In this document: piece after piece, positions 11,246 through 21,400 of the stretch
How the letters are laid out: every line of letters begins with the position of its first letter
Numbering within the stretch: position 1 is the stretch's first letter
Origin: Mycoplasma yeatsii GM274B
Lineage (GTDB): Bacteria > Bacillota_I > Bacilli_A > Mycoplasmatales > Mycoplasmataceae
Assembly: GCF_000875755.1 (NCBI RefSeq)
Contig: NZ_CP007520.1
Span: forward strand, 124,001-188,000
Length of the DNA stretch: 64,000 bases
Reading direction: 5' to 3'
Made by a program: the position numbers and the translations under genes
Notes under the pieces: model-generated
Seen by the model: only the letters and a program-made list of their open reading frames with translations
Database searches by the model: none
Told to the model about the DNA's origin: nothing

Positions 11246-11340
11246 TATAATAATGTGTAGGCGATTTTTATTGTGGGAGAGTTTCTTTAATATTAAAGTA
11301 ACTCATACGGACCACAGCGAGTAAAAAACGACCTTAAATA
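11246..11340 (+). promoter_or_regulatory. rplK-rplA promoter and probable L1-binding leader
   Basis: TATAAT at 11246-11251 begins a ~110-nt untranslated leader. It contains GTGGGAGAGTT (from 11273) and ACCACAGCGAG (from ~11310). GTGG pairs with CCAC, and GAGTT/AACTC enclose the self-complementary CTTTAATATTAAAG. A leader with GTGGGAG paired to ACCAC resembles the structure through which L1 represses its own operon. The structure is seen; the L1 role is inferred. Confidence 0.55.
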
Positions 11341-11358
11341 TATAAGGAGGAAAAACCC

Positions 11359-11787
11359 GTGGCTAAAAAAATCACACGTATAGCTAAATTAGAATTCATG
11401 GCTATGCAAGCAAAACCAGGAGCAGAATTAGCTTCATTAGGTATCAACATGCCTGAATTTACAAGACAATTTAACGATGCTACTAAAGATAGAGCAGGAG
11501 ATGTTGTTCCTGTTGTTATTACAGCATATGATGACAAATCATTTGACTTTGTTTTAAAAACTACACCAGCTGCAGCTATGTTAAAAAAAGCAGCTAAAAT
11601 TGATAAAGGTGCAAGCAACGCAAAAACTCAAACAGTTGCAACAATTTCAGCAGAAGATGTTAGAAAAATTGCTGAATACAAAATGCCTGATTTAAATGCA
11701 AACACTATTGAAGCAGCTATGAAACAAATCGCAGGAACAGCTAAAAATATGGGAATCAAAGTTACAGGTATGGAGGATATTAAATAA
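11359..11787 (+). CDS. rplK: Ribosomal protein L11
   Basis: 142 aa, the normal length. The N-terminal domain reads [20 protein letters not shown], the C-terminal domain [18 protein letters not shown] and [21 protein letters not shown]11 forms the GTPase-associated stalk base with 23S rRNA. The start is GTG at 11359, eight bases after a perfect AAGGAGG. The usual PxLGP/KVK motifs of the first domain are reduced here ([16 protein letters not shown]). It overlaps rplA by one base. Confidence 0.96.
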   Translation: MAKKITRIAKLEFMAMQAKPGAELASLGINMPEFTRQFNDATKDRAGDVVPVVITAYDDKSFDFVLKTTPAAAMLKKAAKIDKGASNAKTQTVATISAEDVRKIAEYKMPDLNANTIEAAMKQIAGTAKNMGIKVTGMEDIK

Positions 11788-12467
11788 TGGCTAAAATAAG
11801 TAAAAGATTTAAAGAAGCTTTAGCTAAAGTTGAAAAACACAAATTATATCCTGTACAAGACGCTTTACAATTAGCTAAAGATACTTCAACAACTAAATTT
11901 GATTCAACTGTTGAAGTTTCATTCAACTTAAACATTGACCCAAGAAAAGCTGATCAACAAATTCGTGGTGCTATAGTTTTACCTGCAGGAACAGGAAAAA
12001 GCCAAAGAATTTTAGTTTTAACAAATACTAAAGTTAAAGAAGCAGAACAAGCTGGTGCTGATATCGTTGGTGGAGAAGACTTAATCAACAAAATCAAAAA
12101 CGAAAACTGATTTGATTTTGATGTTATTGTTGCTACTCCAGAAATGATGGCAAAATTAGGAGCAATCGGAAAAATTTTAGGTCCAAAAGGATTAATGCCA
12201 AACCCAAAAACTGGAACAGTTACTATGGATGTTGCTAAAGCAATTGACGAAATTAAAAAAGGTAAAGTTGAATACCGTGCTGACAAAGAAGGAAACGTTC
12301 ATCTAATTATTGGAAAATCATCATTTGATGTAAACAAATTAGAAGAAAACTTCAAAACTGTTGTTGAAGAAATCAGAAGAGTTAAACCTCAAACTGTTAA
12401 AGGTGATTACATCGTTAACGTAAGTGTTTCAACAACAATGGGGCCAGGAATTAAAGTTCAATTATAA
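11787..12467 (+). CDS. rplA: Ribosomal protein L1
   Basis: 226 aa, the normal length. Motifs include [20 protein letters not shown] near the N-terminus, [18 protein letters not shown] in the middle and [14 protein letters not shown] near the end. L1 forms the mobile stalk at the ribosomal E site and, when in excess, represses the rplK-rplA mRNA in other bacteria. Its start overlaps the rplK stop. A TGA Trp codon falls at 12108-12110. Confidence 0.97.
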
Positions 12468-12479
12468 TTTACTAATAAT

Positions 12480-12509
12480 AGATCTCTTTAAAAGAGATCT
12501 TTTTTTATT
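12480..12509 (+). terminator. Terminator after rplA (left copy of the IS target repeat)
   Basis: AGATCTCTT and AAGAGATCT form a hairpin followed by a T7 run. Positions 12484-12509 recur exactly at 14198-14223 on the far side of the insertion sequence. Confidence 0.92.
12484..12509 (+). repeat. 26-bp target-site duplication, left copy
   Basis: The 26 bases, which begin CTCTTTAAAAGAGATC and end TTATT, are identical to 14198-14223. Bases just outside differ. The two copies bracket an element with inverted terminal repeats, so this is read as the duplicated insertion target. Confidence 0.9.
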
Positions 12510-12585
12510 CGTGGGTTTTTAAACAAAATGAACCTTTAAATTTTTAAGTTATAATAATCTTATCAAAGGAAATTAGAAAATAAAA

Positions 12586-14118
12586 CTAATCCAATAAGCC
12601 TAATTTTTCTTTGAGTTCGAATGATATGCGATAACATTCATTCTTAACACCTGAGACAAGTCCTGATAGTTCGTCAACTACTTCATTAGGCAATCCACTC
12701 GGGTGTTTTTTAATTGTGTTAAGAGTTTTATCTAATAGCATATGAATTCATCTTGTCTTATTTATTGTCCCTAGGGTTTTTAAGTCATGTTTTCTTTCTT
12801 CATCTAATTGTTTTCTTTTTGCTATATCAACCATTCCTCATTCATGAGATCCTTTTTCTAATATTTCAGCTTTAAAACGCATAGTTTCTGTTCTAAAGTA
12901 TAGATTCTCATCTGCACCTATAACAAATTCAATACTTTCATTTTTCTTGAAATTATATCTCTTCCCATTTTCATCAATTGCTGCATAATAATTCTTTTGA
13001 TATTCCACCACTCCATTCATAATTTTTCTTTTAATAGGTATGTCAAAGAAAGCTTCAACTGCCTCATTTTCTAGTTTTCTAAAAACGCTTTCTTTTTCAC
13101 GTATTTTACATATGCTGTTTAGATATTCGATTAACTCATCTTTTATCGCGTTAGCTTCTTCAATTGTTTTTATATTCTTTTGTTTGAAATAAAAAGGAAC
13201 GTTCTTTTGCACTGTATCTCATTTTCTTTCTATGTGTGGCTTTGCATTAGCGTTTGATGAAGAAACGACTTCTATACCCCTTTTTTCAAGCTCTATACGC
13301 GTTCTAGCGTTGTTTATTTCATCTTTTTTAAAGTTAGCCCTATTATCAGTGATTATTCTCATAGGATAGCCGTATTTTTGAAAAACATTTTCAAATATTC
13401 TTTGATATGAGTTTAGAGATTCTTCTTGGCTTTCGAAATACATATCTAACACTCTATTTGTTCCTACATCTACAACAGCAACACATGTTGCAATTGTATC
13501 GTTTTGAAAGTAGTAGTGAGTACACCCATCAACTTCTAAAACTTGTCCGAATTTGTAGTTATTAGCTGTTGCTAATCTATGTTTTTCTACAACTTTTGGA
13601 GTGTAAAAAACCAGCTCTTTGCTATACTTAATAATTTTGTTTTCTTCGTTTTGTTTTCTTATCTTTTTAACTTCTTTTCTTGTTGTTCTTTTGCAGTATG
13701 CACTAGCAAAACCTTGTTTTATTAATCTTTTATCTAAATTTGAATATGAAATCTCATAACCAAATTTTTCTTTTAAACAACTGTGATAATTTTTCAACGT
13801 CAAAAATGAACAACTACCATTATTGTTCTCTCCTCCTGTTATTTTCATTTCACTTTGATAAATTTCACCTAAGTTGTATATTGTTTCATCATTATATTTT
13901 TGTGCATTCTTGTTATTTACATTCTTATGAGAAAGGACTATCTCCTTTCCATTATTTATAAAATCAAGATATTCTATCTTATATCTTTTTATAGTAGAAA
14001 CAGATTTATTAAATTGCTTTGCTATTGATAAATATGATCTTTTAGGATCTTTTGCAAAGATATCTAATATACGTTTTTTAATTTGTGCATATGACTTATT
14101 GTCTAAAATAGTAAACAT
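12586..14118 (-). CDS. DDE-type transposase (rve integrase fold)
   Basis: Predicted 510 aa, intact with TGA as Trp. An N-terminal helix-turn-helix (KRSYLSIAKQFNKSVSTIKR, residues ~25-45) is followed by the catalytic core: first Asp in QVLEVDGCTHYY, second in MRIITDNRANF, and Glu in KPHIERKW, with 38 residues between the second Asp and the Glu. A basic C-terminal part follows. The ATG at 14118 is chosen because AAAGGAGG lies just upstream; a TTG six codons earlier is unlikely. The -10 TATAAT lies inside a perfect 42-bp palindrome next to the ribosome-binding site, so the native transcript would be almost leaderless. Confidence 0.9.
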
Positions 14119-14129
14119 TCTAACCTCCT

Positions 14130-14171
14130 TTACCAATTATATGTTTTGGATCCAAAACATATAATTGGTAA
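14130..14171. repeat. Perfect 42-bp palindrome at the IS promoter
   Basis: The two 21-base arms are exact reverse complements centred between 14150 and 14151 on GGATCC. Each arm contains a TATAAT reading outwards, so one -10 serves the transposase (minus strand) and its mirror points at the downstream ECF gene. If transcribed from outside, the RNA would fold into a very stable hairpin beside the transposase ribosome-binding site. Confidence 0.95.
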
Positions 14172-14197
14172 GGTATCATTTTGTTTAATATTCCAGG

Positions 14198-14223
14198 CTC
14201 TTTAAAAGAGATCTTTTTTTATT
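14198..14223 (+). repeat. 26-bp target-site duplication, right copy; also a terminator
   Basis: Identical to 12484-12509. It carries the CTCTTTAAAAGAG hairpin and T7 run, so the insertion left a working-looking terminator on both sides of the IS. Confidence 0.9.
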
Positions 14224-14235
14224 AAAAAATATCAT

Positions 14236-14241
14236 TATAAT
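14236..14241 (+). promoter_or_regulatory. -10 element of the FolT-like gene
   Basis: A perfect TATAAT lies 13 bases after the right target repeat and about 50 bases before the start of the next gene. A small hairpin (TTTGAG/CTCAAA, 14246-14267) follows in the leader. Confidence 0.5.
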
Positions 14242-14290
14242 AATTTTTGAGTAATTTATTCTCAAATATATATTATAGAAGGGCAGACTG

Positions 14291-15085
14291 ATTGATTTCA
14301 TTTCATTAGCATTATTAGCAGGAAACGGACCTAAAATAGCAGACAAACTTACGTTCTTTTCTGCAAACGCAGTAGCGATTTTATTTATTATTTCATTTTT
14401 TGTTATTGGATATCTTTTAGATCGTCATTTTTGACGTAAGATAACAATTCAAGTTATATCTTTACTAGGAGTATTAATTGCACTTTGCATTATTGCAACT
14501 AATGTGATTGGATATTCTAAAGTATTTGGTTTCAAAATCCAATTAGGTAATTTCTTATTATTCTTATGTGGAATGCTTTTAGGACCATTAGCTGGACCAT
14601 TAGCTGGTTTATTAAGTGATCTTACTGGATTATTAATTTCAGGAGGAGTTCCACACTTTGGATTTACATTAATTAAAGTTATGTACGGTTTTTTAGGTGC
14701 AATGGTATTTTTACCAAAACAAGATAAAAAACTATACTTTATTTTAAGTATTGCTGCATTTATGTTAACTTCAGTAGCATTACACTTACTAGTTATTACA
14801 CCATTATCATTTGCTTCATATGGAGGAGCAACAGGAACTAAACAAGGTTTAATTGTTGCTAAGATGATTCAAAGAGCTATACTTGTTCCTATTGAATGAG
14901 TATCTTATTCAGCATTAGTAATAACTTGTTTTGAAATATGTTGAATTGTTTTAAGAGACAATCCAAAAATAGAGCATCAATTATGATGTGCTAGAAAAGG
15001 AGCACCAAAATTCTTATCTGATAAATGAGAAAAAAATAGAGTTGAAAATGTAGTAAAAGTTGAAAATAAACGAAAAGTATCATAA
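14291..15085 (+). CDS. ECF transporter S component, FolT-like
   Basis: Predicted 264 aa from a non-standard ATT start. The core NFLLFLCGMLLGPLAGPLAG, then LLSDLTGLLISGGVPHFGFT and LIKVMYGFLGAM, closely follows the FolT family pattern (GMLFGP, DLIG, GFTL). About six membrane segments and a basic tail (~50 aa) are present. It would bind folate or a related vitamin and dock on EcfAA'T. No ATG, GTG or TTG occurs in frame between the upstream stop (14276) and the GTG at 14504, which would cut off the first helices. AAGGG (14279-14283) lies seven bases before the ATT. CTG at 14288 is the alternative. Confidence 0.75.
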
Positions 15086-15105
15086 CAATTATTTATAAAA
15101 AAATT

Positions 15106-15891
15106 ATGAAGAAATTTTTAAGTATTTTAACTATTTCAACTTTACTATTATCAACAACTTTAGCTCCTAGTTTATTGAATAAAAATAAACAAACAAATAC
15201 ACACATAAATCATGTTGTTTTAAAATCAGAAAATAAAATAGAGAAACAATCTTTAGATAAATTAGTTACAGAAAAAAATATAGGTGATATTCTTAAATAT
15301 TCTGATCAAGATATAGTTACAGCAATTAATAGAAAAAATAAACAATCTTTAGATATTAAACAATTGCATGTAAAAAAAATAGATGATCAAAAAGCTGAAA
15401 TCTCAGCTAAAAAAGACAGTAAAGAATACACAGGATCAATTGAAGTTACTTTCAAAGTTAACCCAAAAGTTAAATTTAAGTTAGATGAACTTGTTAAGGT
15501 AATAGAAAAAGTTAGGTATGAAACACCAAAACTACCACCTACAATTTCTAAAAATGATGTTTTAAATGCAATAAACATTGCAAACAGTAAAACTACAACT
15601 AAATTAATTGCAGATCAAATCATAATGCAAGAATATACTGTTAAAAATAATGAAAAAGGTATAGCCAAACAACTTATTGCAACAATAAGTGCAAAAGCTG
15701 AATCAACTAATTATGAAGGTTCAGTTACAGTTCGATTTAATATAGTAAAAGTAGAACAAGAAGATAAAGGTACTGATACAGCATTTATTGTTATAGTTTC
15801 ACTTGCTTCAGCGTGAATATTAGGTAGTCTTACTTTACCACTTATTAGAAAATATAAACAAGCATCTAAAAATAAAAAACAAAATAATTAG
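15106..15891 (+). CDS. Surface protein with two antigen-type domains and a C-terminal anchor
   Basis: Predicted 261 aa. The N-terminal signal (MKKFLSILTISTLLLSTTLA) has no lipobox. Two copies of the ~75-aa domain common to the large antigens follow, ending in KAEISAKKDSKEYTGSIEV and SAKAESTNYEGSVTVRF. A membrane segment (TAFIVIVSLASAWILGSLTL) and a basic tail close the protein, so it is probably exposed outside and anchored at the C-terminus. It has no PARCEL units. No clear Shine-Dalgarno sequence precedes the ATG, which lies 20 bases after the FolT-like gene. Function unknown. Confidence 0.8.
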
Positions 15892-15897
15892 TTTTAA

Positions 15898-15926
15898 AAC
15901 CAAGTAAAAATACTTGGTTTTTTTAA
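15898..15926 (+). terminator. Terminator after the FolT-like operon
   Basis: AACCAAGTA (15898-15906), loop AAAA, TACTTGGTT (15911-15919), then T5-7. Confidence 0.9.
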
Positions 15927-15972
15927 ATTCTACATATCTAAATTTTACAGAATTCTTATTTTTAAGTTTATA

Positions 15973-16001
15973 TTGCAGTTTTATACACTATGTGATACTA
16001 T
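15973..16001 (+). promoter_or_regulatory. rplJ-rplL promoter
   Basis: TTGCAG (15973-15978), 17-bp spacer, TACTAT (15996-16001) with an extended TGA before it. It gives a ~155-nt leader ahead of rplJ. Confidence 0.6.
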
Positions 16002-16004
16002 TAA

Positions 16005-16130
16005 TAAGGCTATTAATACCGAAGACAGTAACGGGTATAACCTTAATAATGTTACCGAGGAATTCTTTTTAAAAAACATTTTTTTGTTTTATCCTCGGTT
16101 TAGTTTATTAGTTACTAACCGAGGTTTTTA
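16005..16130 (+). promoter_or_regulatory. L10 leader with transcription attenuator
   Basis: The leader before rplJ holds CCTCGGTT (16093-16100), which can pair either with ACCGAGG (16054-16060) or with AACCGAGG (16117-16124). The second pairing is followed by T5 and is a terminator; the first would prevent it. The upstream part (16010-16050, with ACCGAAGACAGTAACGGGT) matches the expected place of the L10-L12 binding fold. L10 leaders of this type are known in Firmicutes, where excess L10 stops transcription into rplJ. Confidence 0.8.
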
Positions 16131-16164
16131 TTAAAGTTAATTATAGAACAAAGGAGGAATTTAG

Positions 16165-16665
16165 ATGTCAAACTCAAGACCTAATCATGCTAAAAAAGCT
16201 GAAATAGTTTCTGAAATTGTTTCAAAAATTCAAAACGCTCAAGGTGTTGCTGTTGCTGAATATAAATACTTAACAGTTGCTGACATGACAGAATTAAGAT
16301 TAGAAGCTTTAAAACAAAATATTGACGTTAAAGTTTATAAAGATTCTCTTGTTAGAAGAGCTGTTGAAGAATTAGGATTAACTGATTTAAGTCCATTCTT
16401 AACTCAACAAAACGTATTTATATTTTCAAACGAAGATAGCATCAGTGCTGCTAAATTAGTAGCAAAATTTGCTAAGAAAAATGAAAATCTTAAATTAAAA
16501 GCTGGTATCTACGAAGGAAAAGTTGTTGATACAGCTGGAATCAACGAAGTTGCTTCTTTACCTTCAAAAGAAGAACTATACTCAATGTTTGCTTCAAGTT
16601 TACTATACCCATTACGAAAAGTTATGGCAGCAATCAACGCAGTTGCTGAAACTAAAAGCAATTAA
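16165..16665 (+). CDS. rplJ: Ribosomal protein L10
   Basis: 166 aa. It shows KKAEIVSEIVSKIQNAQGV at the N-terminus, AEYKYLTVADMTELR, and VKVYKDSLVRRAVEELG, as in L10. The C-terminal helix (YPLRKVMAAINAVAE) binds L7/L12 dimers. L10 is both the stalk anchor and, in Firmicutes, the repressor acting on its own leader. An AAAGGAGG precedes the ATG. Confidence 0.97.
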   Translation: MSNSRPNHAKKAEIVSEIVSKIQNAQGVAVAEYKYLTVADMTELRLEALKQNIDVKVYKDSLVRRAVEELGLTDLSPFLTQQNVFIFSNEDSISAAKLVAKFAKKNENLKLKAGIYEGKVVDTAGINEVASLPSKEELYSMFASSLLYPLRKVMAAINAVAETKSN

Positions 16666-16732
16666 TAGAATTTAAAAAAATTTGTGTATTGATAGCAATC
16701 AATTAAATTAGTTTATAAAGGAGAGAAAAATC

Positions 16733-17101
16733 ATGGCTATTACTAAAGAAGATATTATTAAAGCATTAGAAGAAATGAAATTAAACGAATTAAACGATTT
16801 AGTTAAATCAATCGAAGATCACTTTGGTGTTGTTGCATCAGTAGGTGTTGCTGCAGCAGCTGCTCCAGAAGCAGGAAACGCAGCTCCAAGTGAAGTTTCA
16901 GTTCTTTTAACATCTGCAGGAGCACAAAAAGTTGCAGTTATTAAAGTTGTTAAAGAATTAACTGGAGTTGGATTAATGGACGCTAAAAAAATGGTTGACG
17001 GAGCAATGCCAGTTGTAATTAAAGAAAACATCAAACCAGAAGAAGCTGAAGAAATCAAAGCTAAATTAGTTGAAGCTGGAGCTTCAGTAGACATTAAATA
17101 A
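16733..17101 (+). CDS. rplL: Ribosomal protein L7/L12
   Basis: 122 aa. It has an N-terminal dimerisation domain ([20 protein letters not shown]), an Ala-rich hinge ([14 protein letters not shown]), and a C-terminal factor-binding domain with [20 protein letters not shown] and [16 protein letters not shown]. It recruits translational GTPases to the ribosome. AAAGGAGAG lies before the ATG and a terminator follows. Confidence 0.98.
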   Translation: MAITKEDIIKALEEMKLNELNDLVKSIEDHFGVVASVGVAAAAAPEAGNAAPSEVSVLLTSAGAQKVAVIKVVKELTGVGLMDAKKMVDGAMPVVIKENIKPEEAEEIKAKLVEAGASVDIK

Positions 17102-17126
17102 TTTCTATTGTAATAATTAACAGTTT

Positions 17127-17156
17127 AAAGAGTTACTTTGTAACTCTTTTTTATAT
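17127..17156 (+). terminator. Terminator after rplL
   Basis: AAAGAGTTAC (17127-17136), loop TTT, GTAACTCTTT (17140-17149), then T-rich. It separates rplJL from the next unit. Confidence 0.9.
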
Positions 17157-17310
17157 TTTTTTGCTTTGTTCAATATTTAAGAACAATCAATAAACTCTAT
17201 TGACTTTTTGCTAAAAAACATTAAAATTAATTAAATCGAGTATAGTTTAGTCGTTAAGAGCTTCTGCTATTCTCTTTCTTATTATTTGGCGATTATAAGA
17301 GGATGTATAA

Positions 17311-18465
17311 ATGCGTTTTGATTACTTTTTAAAAACAAAGTCATTAAACAACATACTAAAAAGATTAAAAAATAGCACATTCAAAACAACAATACCAATA
17401 TCAACAAGAAATAAATTATCATATGATCTAGTCAACCAAGTTGATCGAGATCGATTTTTGTATGATTACACAAAAGCATTTTATGATGAATTTGTTGAAC
17501 CGGTAGTCGAAGAAAAGTTGTTTGATTTTGAGTTTTGTCTACTTTTATTTTTAGAGAAAAAATTAAATTATTCATTTTTCGAAGTTCTTTATACTTTTAA
17601 AAATATTAAAAAAGGAAAAAGACCTGAAACAGAAATTGAAAACATTATTTACAACACCATTTATGCATACGAATTTATAAAAATGCCTAAAATAGTATTA
17701 GATGAAAATAACTTTGAGATGTTTGTGCACATCTTATTGCAAAATTTAGATTTCGATCTAGATATTAAAACTAATTACTATCGTTCGCCAACTGATAAGA
17801 CAATTGTAGAAAACACGCTGTCTGCATCTGATATTGATAGTGAGTTTAATGCATTATTTGATTATTTAAAAGACATGGATAGCAAGATGTTATCTGGTTA
17901 CACACAAGCATATATTTTATTTATTGTAGTAATGCTTATATCGCCTTTTAAAAGTTATAATTTAACATTTTCAACTTTATTTACACAATGATTTTCATTC
18001 CAAAGAAATGAAAGTAAAAAAATAGTTATTCCTCTATATCAAATCGCCAAAAATTGAAATAACTTTATTGATAATATAAATAATTTAATTAATGAAGAGT
18101 TGGATGTTAATCAAACTTTAAATATGATTAAGCATTATTATGTTGAGAATATAAATTTTTATTATCATGCTTCACACATTTATAAATGAATATTAAAAGA
18201 TAGAAAAAATAGAATGTGAATTTTTGAAGATGATCAGACGTTTATTTTACTTGTATTGATGCTTCAAAAAACAGAAAATCTATCATTAAGTAGTATTAAA
18301 AATTTATTAACAATAAATAAAATTAAATTGCTTAGTGATCAAGAACTAGAAAAAATATTAGATAAACTGATTACTAAAAATGTTATTCAAAAAATAGGTA
18401 ATCAAACTATTAAATATAGTTTTTATGATAAAGATCTAGAAAAAGCTAGATTTCTAGTCAAATAG
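17311..18465 (+). CDS. Fic-fold-like protein lacking the catalytic motif, with C-terminal winged helix
   Basis: Predicted 384 aa, no simple match recognised. The middle looks like a degenerate Fic domain: an EIENIIYNTIYAYEFI helix, FEMFVHILLQNL in the place of the ELH helix, NYYRSP where Fic has F/YR, IDSEFNALFDYL, and QAYILFIVVMLISPFKSYNL where Fic has the catalytic HPFxDGNGR loop. The catalytic His is replaced by Ser and the GNGR is gone, so AMP transfer is not expected. Residues ~310-380 resemble a winged helix, as in many Fic proteins. It lies 21 bp before rpoB and is probably co-transcribed. A structured leader (CTTAT/ATAAG hairpin) precedes it. The Fic relation is inference. Confidence 0.5.
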
Positions 18466-18486
18466 TAAATGAGAAAGGACTATACA

Positions 18487-21400
18487 ATGGCTTACAAAAT
18501 TCAACAAATTAACCGTGGAGTTAAAAGACGTAACTATGCTAAAGTTTCAGGTAATTTATCTCTACCTAACTTAATTGAAGTGCAAACTGAAACATTTAAC
18601 TGATTCAAACAACAAGGTATTCAAGAAGTTTTAGATGAGTTTTTCCCTATTTTATCAATGGATGGAACTAGTGTTTTAACATTAGAAAATTGAGGTTTTA
18701 AAGAACCAAGAATTAGTGTAAGAAAAGCTAAAGAAGAATCAAAAATTTATGATGCACCAATTTATGCAAACTTAAAATTATCTGTTAATAGAACTGAAGA
18801 AATTCAAAAAGATTTCGAAGGTTTTGATGAAAAAGATATTAAAAAATCATTAACTATATGATTAAAAAACAGAACAGATAGTAATCAAGTAGCATTTAAA
18901 CAAAGTGCTGGTGATTCATACTTTTTTGAAGTAACTATTAAAAAAGCTGAAAAACCAGATCTAATCCAAATTGATATTATTGAAAACAAAGCATCATCAT
19001 TAATTGCAAATGTTTCAATTTATAAATCAGGTGAAGTTTTCTTAGGAGATTTCCCATTAATGACTGAAGCTGGAACATTTATTATTAATGGTTCACAAAA
19101 AGTTATTGTTTCTCAATTAGTTAGATCTCCAGGTGCTTACTTTAATAAAGAATTAAACAGAAAAACTGGAGAAATGATTTATTCTGGAGATATCATTCCA
19201 AGTCGTGGTACTTGATTAGAATTTGAAACAGATTCTAAAAAAACTGGAGTTGATGCAATCAATCCATTATATGTAAAAATCGATAAATCAAGAAAAACTA
19301 CTGCAACTTCTCTTTTAACAGCTTTAGGAATTAGTTCAAAACAAATATTAGAAATTTTTAATAATGATGCTGTTATAAATGAAACTTTACAACAAGACAC
19401 AAGTTTTGGAGATCAACAAGTTGATTGAGCACACCAAGTACAAGAAATCTATAAAAAAATTAGACAAGGTGAAACAGCAACTAGTGAAGGTGCTTCTAAA
19501 TTCATTAACGGTATTTTATTTGACAAACGTAAATACGATTTAACAAAAGCTGGAAGATTTAAATTACAACAAAAATTAGCTATTAAAAACAGAATTTTTG
19601 GAAGAATTATAGCTGAAGACATCGTTGATGCTAACAACAACATTTTAGTTAAAAAAGATACTGAAATTAACAAATCAAACATTAAAGAAATTTCAGATAT
19701 TTTAGATACTGATGTAATGACAATTGATGTTAATTATTTAGAAGAAATCAATGGAAGTAGAAAAGTTCAAACACTTAAAGTTTATAAAGATAATGATCTA
19801 AAAAATGAAGTAACTACTTTAGTTGGAATCACTAAAGAAAGCGTTGAAGAATTTGTTACAGTTCCTGATATTATTTCAACAATTTCATATCTATTAAACT
19901 TAAAATACAACATTGGTGAAATTGATGATATTGATAACTTAGGAAACAGACGTGTAAGAACGGTTGGAGAATTATTACAAAACCAATTCAGAATGGGATT
20001 AAACCGTATTGACAAAAATGTTAAAGAAAAATTAGCTACAAGTGATTTATACAAAGTTAAAACTTCAACAATCATCAACGCTAAACCTTTAACAGCGATT
20101 ATTGGTGAATTCTTTAACTTATCACAATTATCACAATTCATGGATCAAATTAACCCATTATCAGAATTAACTAATAAACGTAGATTAACAGCTTTAGGAC
20201 CTGGTGGATTATCAAGAGATAGAGCTGGACTAGAAGTTCGTGACGTTCACCCATCTCACTATGGAAGAATTTGTCCTATTGAAACTCCAGAAGGACCAAA
20301 CATCGGATTGATTAATAACTTATCAACTTATGCAAGAGTTGATGAATACGGATTTATTACAACTCCATATAGAAAAGTTGTTAACGGAGTTATTCAAAAT
20401 GATCAAGTTGAATACTTAACAGCTGATAAAGAAAGAAAATTTGTTATTGCTCAATCAAACGTTAAACAAGATGAAAATGGAAAAATCTTAGATGAAATGG
20501 TAGTTTCACGTTTTAATGGTGATGACTACATGGCTAGAATTGATGAAATTGATTATATTGACGTTTCACCAAAACAAATCGTTTCTGTTGCCACTTCAGC
20601 AATTCCTTTCTTAGAAAACGATGACGCCAACCGTGCATTGATGGGAGCAAACATGCAACGTCAAGCTGTTCCATTAATTAGACCAGAATCTCCATTTGTT
20701 GGAACTGGTATTGAATTTGAAGCTGCTCGTGACTCAGGAGAAGCGGTTGTTGCTAAAGAAGACGGAATCGTTAAATACGTTGATTCAAAAATGATTTCAA
20801 TTCAAGGAGAATCAGGAATTAAAACTTATACATTATCTGATTTTGAAAGATCAAATAATGGTACTTCATTAACTCAAGCTCCAATTGTTAAAAAAGGTGA
20901 TGTAGTTAAAAAAGGTGAAATTATTGCCGATGGCCCATCAATGGATCAAGGAGAATTAGCTATTGGTCAAAACGTTGTGGTTGCCTTTTCAACTTATAAT
21001 GGATACAACTTCGAAGATGCGATTGTTATGAGTGAAAGAGTTGTAATGGATGATAGATTCACTTCAATTCACATCGATGAATACACAATCGAAGTAAGAA
21101 ACACAAAACAAGGACTAGAAGAAGTTACACGTGAAGTTCCAAACGTAAGTGAACAAGCTAAAAAACACTTAGATAGTGAAGGAATCGTAGCTATTGGAAC
21201 TGAAGTTAAAGTTGGAGATATTTTAGTTGGTAAAGTTACTCCAAAAGGTCAAGTTCAATTATCACCAGAAGATAAATTATTACATGCAATCTTTGGTGAA
21301 AAATCAAGAAACGTTAAAGACAACTCATTAAGAGTTCCAAACGGTGGAGAAGGAATTGTTCAATCAATTAAACGTTTCAAAGCTAAATCTGCATCAAATC

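Larger units (their letters stand above)
12510..14197 (-). mobile_element. Complete insertion sequence (IS1202/ISNCY-like), 1688 bp
   Basis: The element spans exactly the interval between the 26-bp direct repeats. Its ends are imperfect inverted repeats sharing a 12-bp core TTAAACAAAATG (12519-12530; reversed at 14177-14188) plus matching outer bases (CxTGG). It contains one intact DDE transposase on the minus strand and no passenger gene. The unusually long target duplication, the ~1.7 kb size and the single ~510-aa transposase match what is known of the IS1202 group. Family assignment is inference; completeness is seen. Confidence 0.85.
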
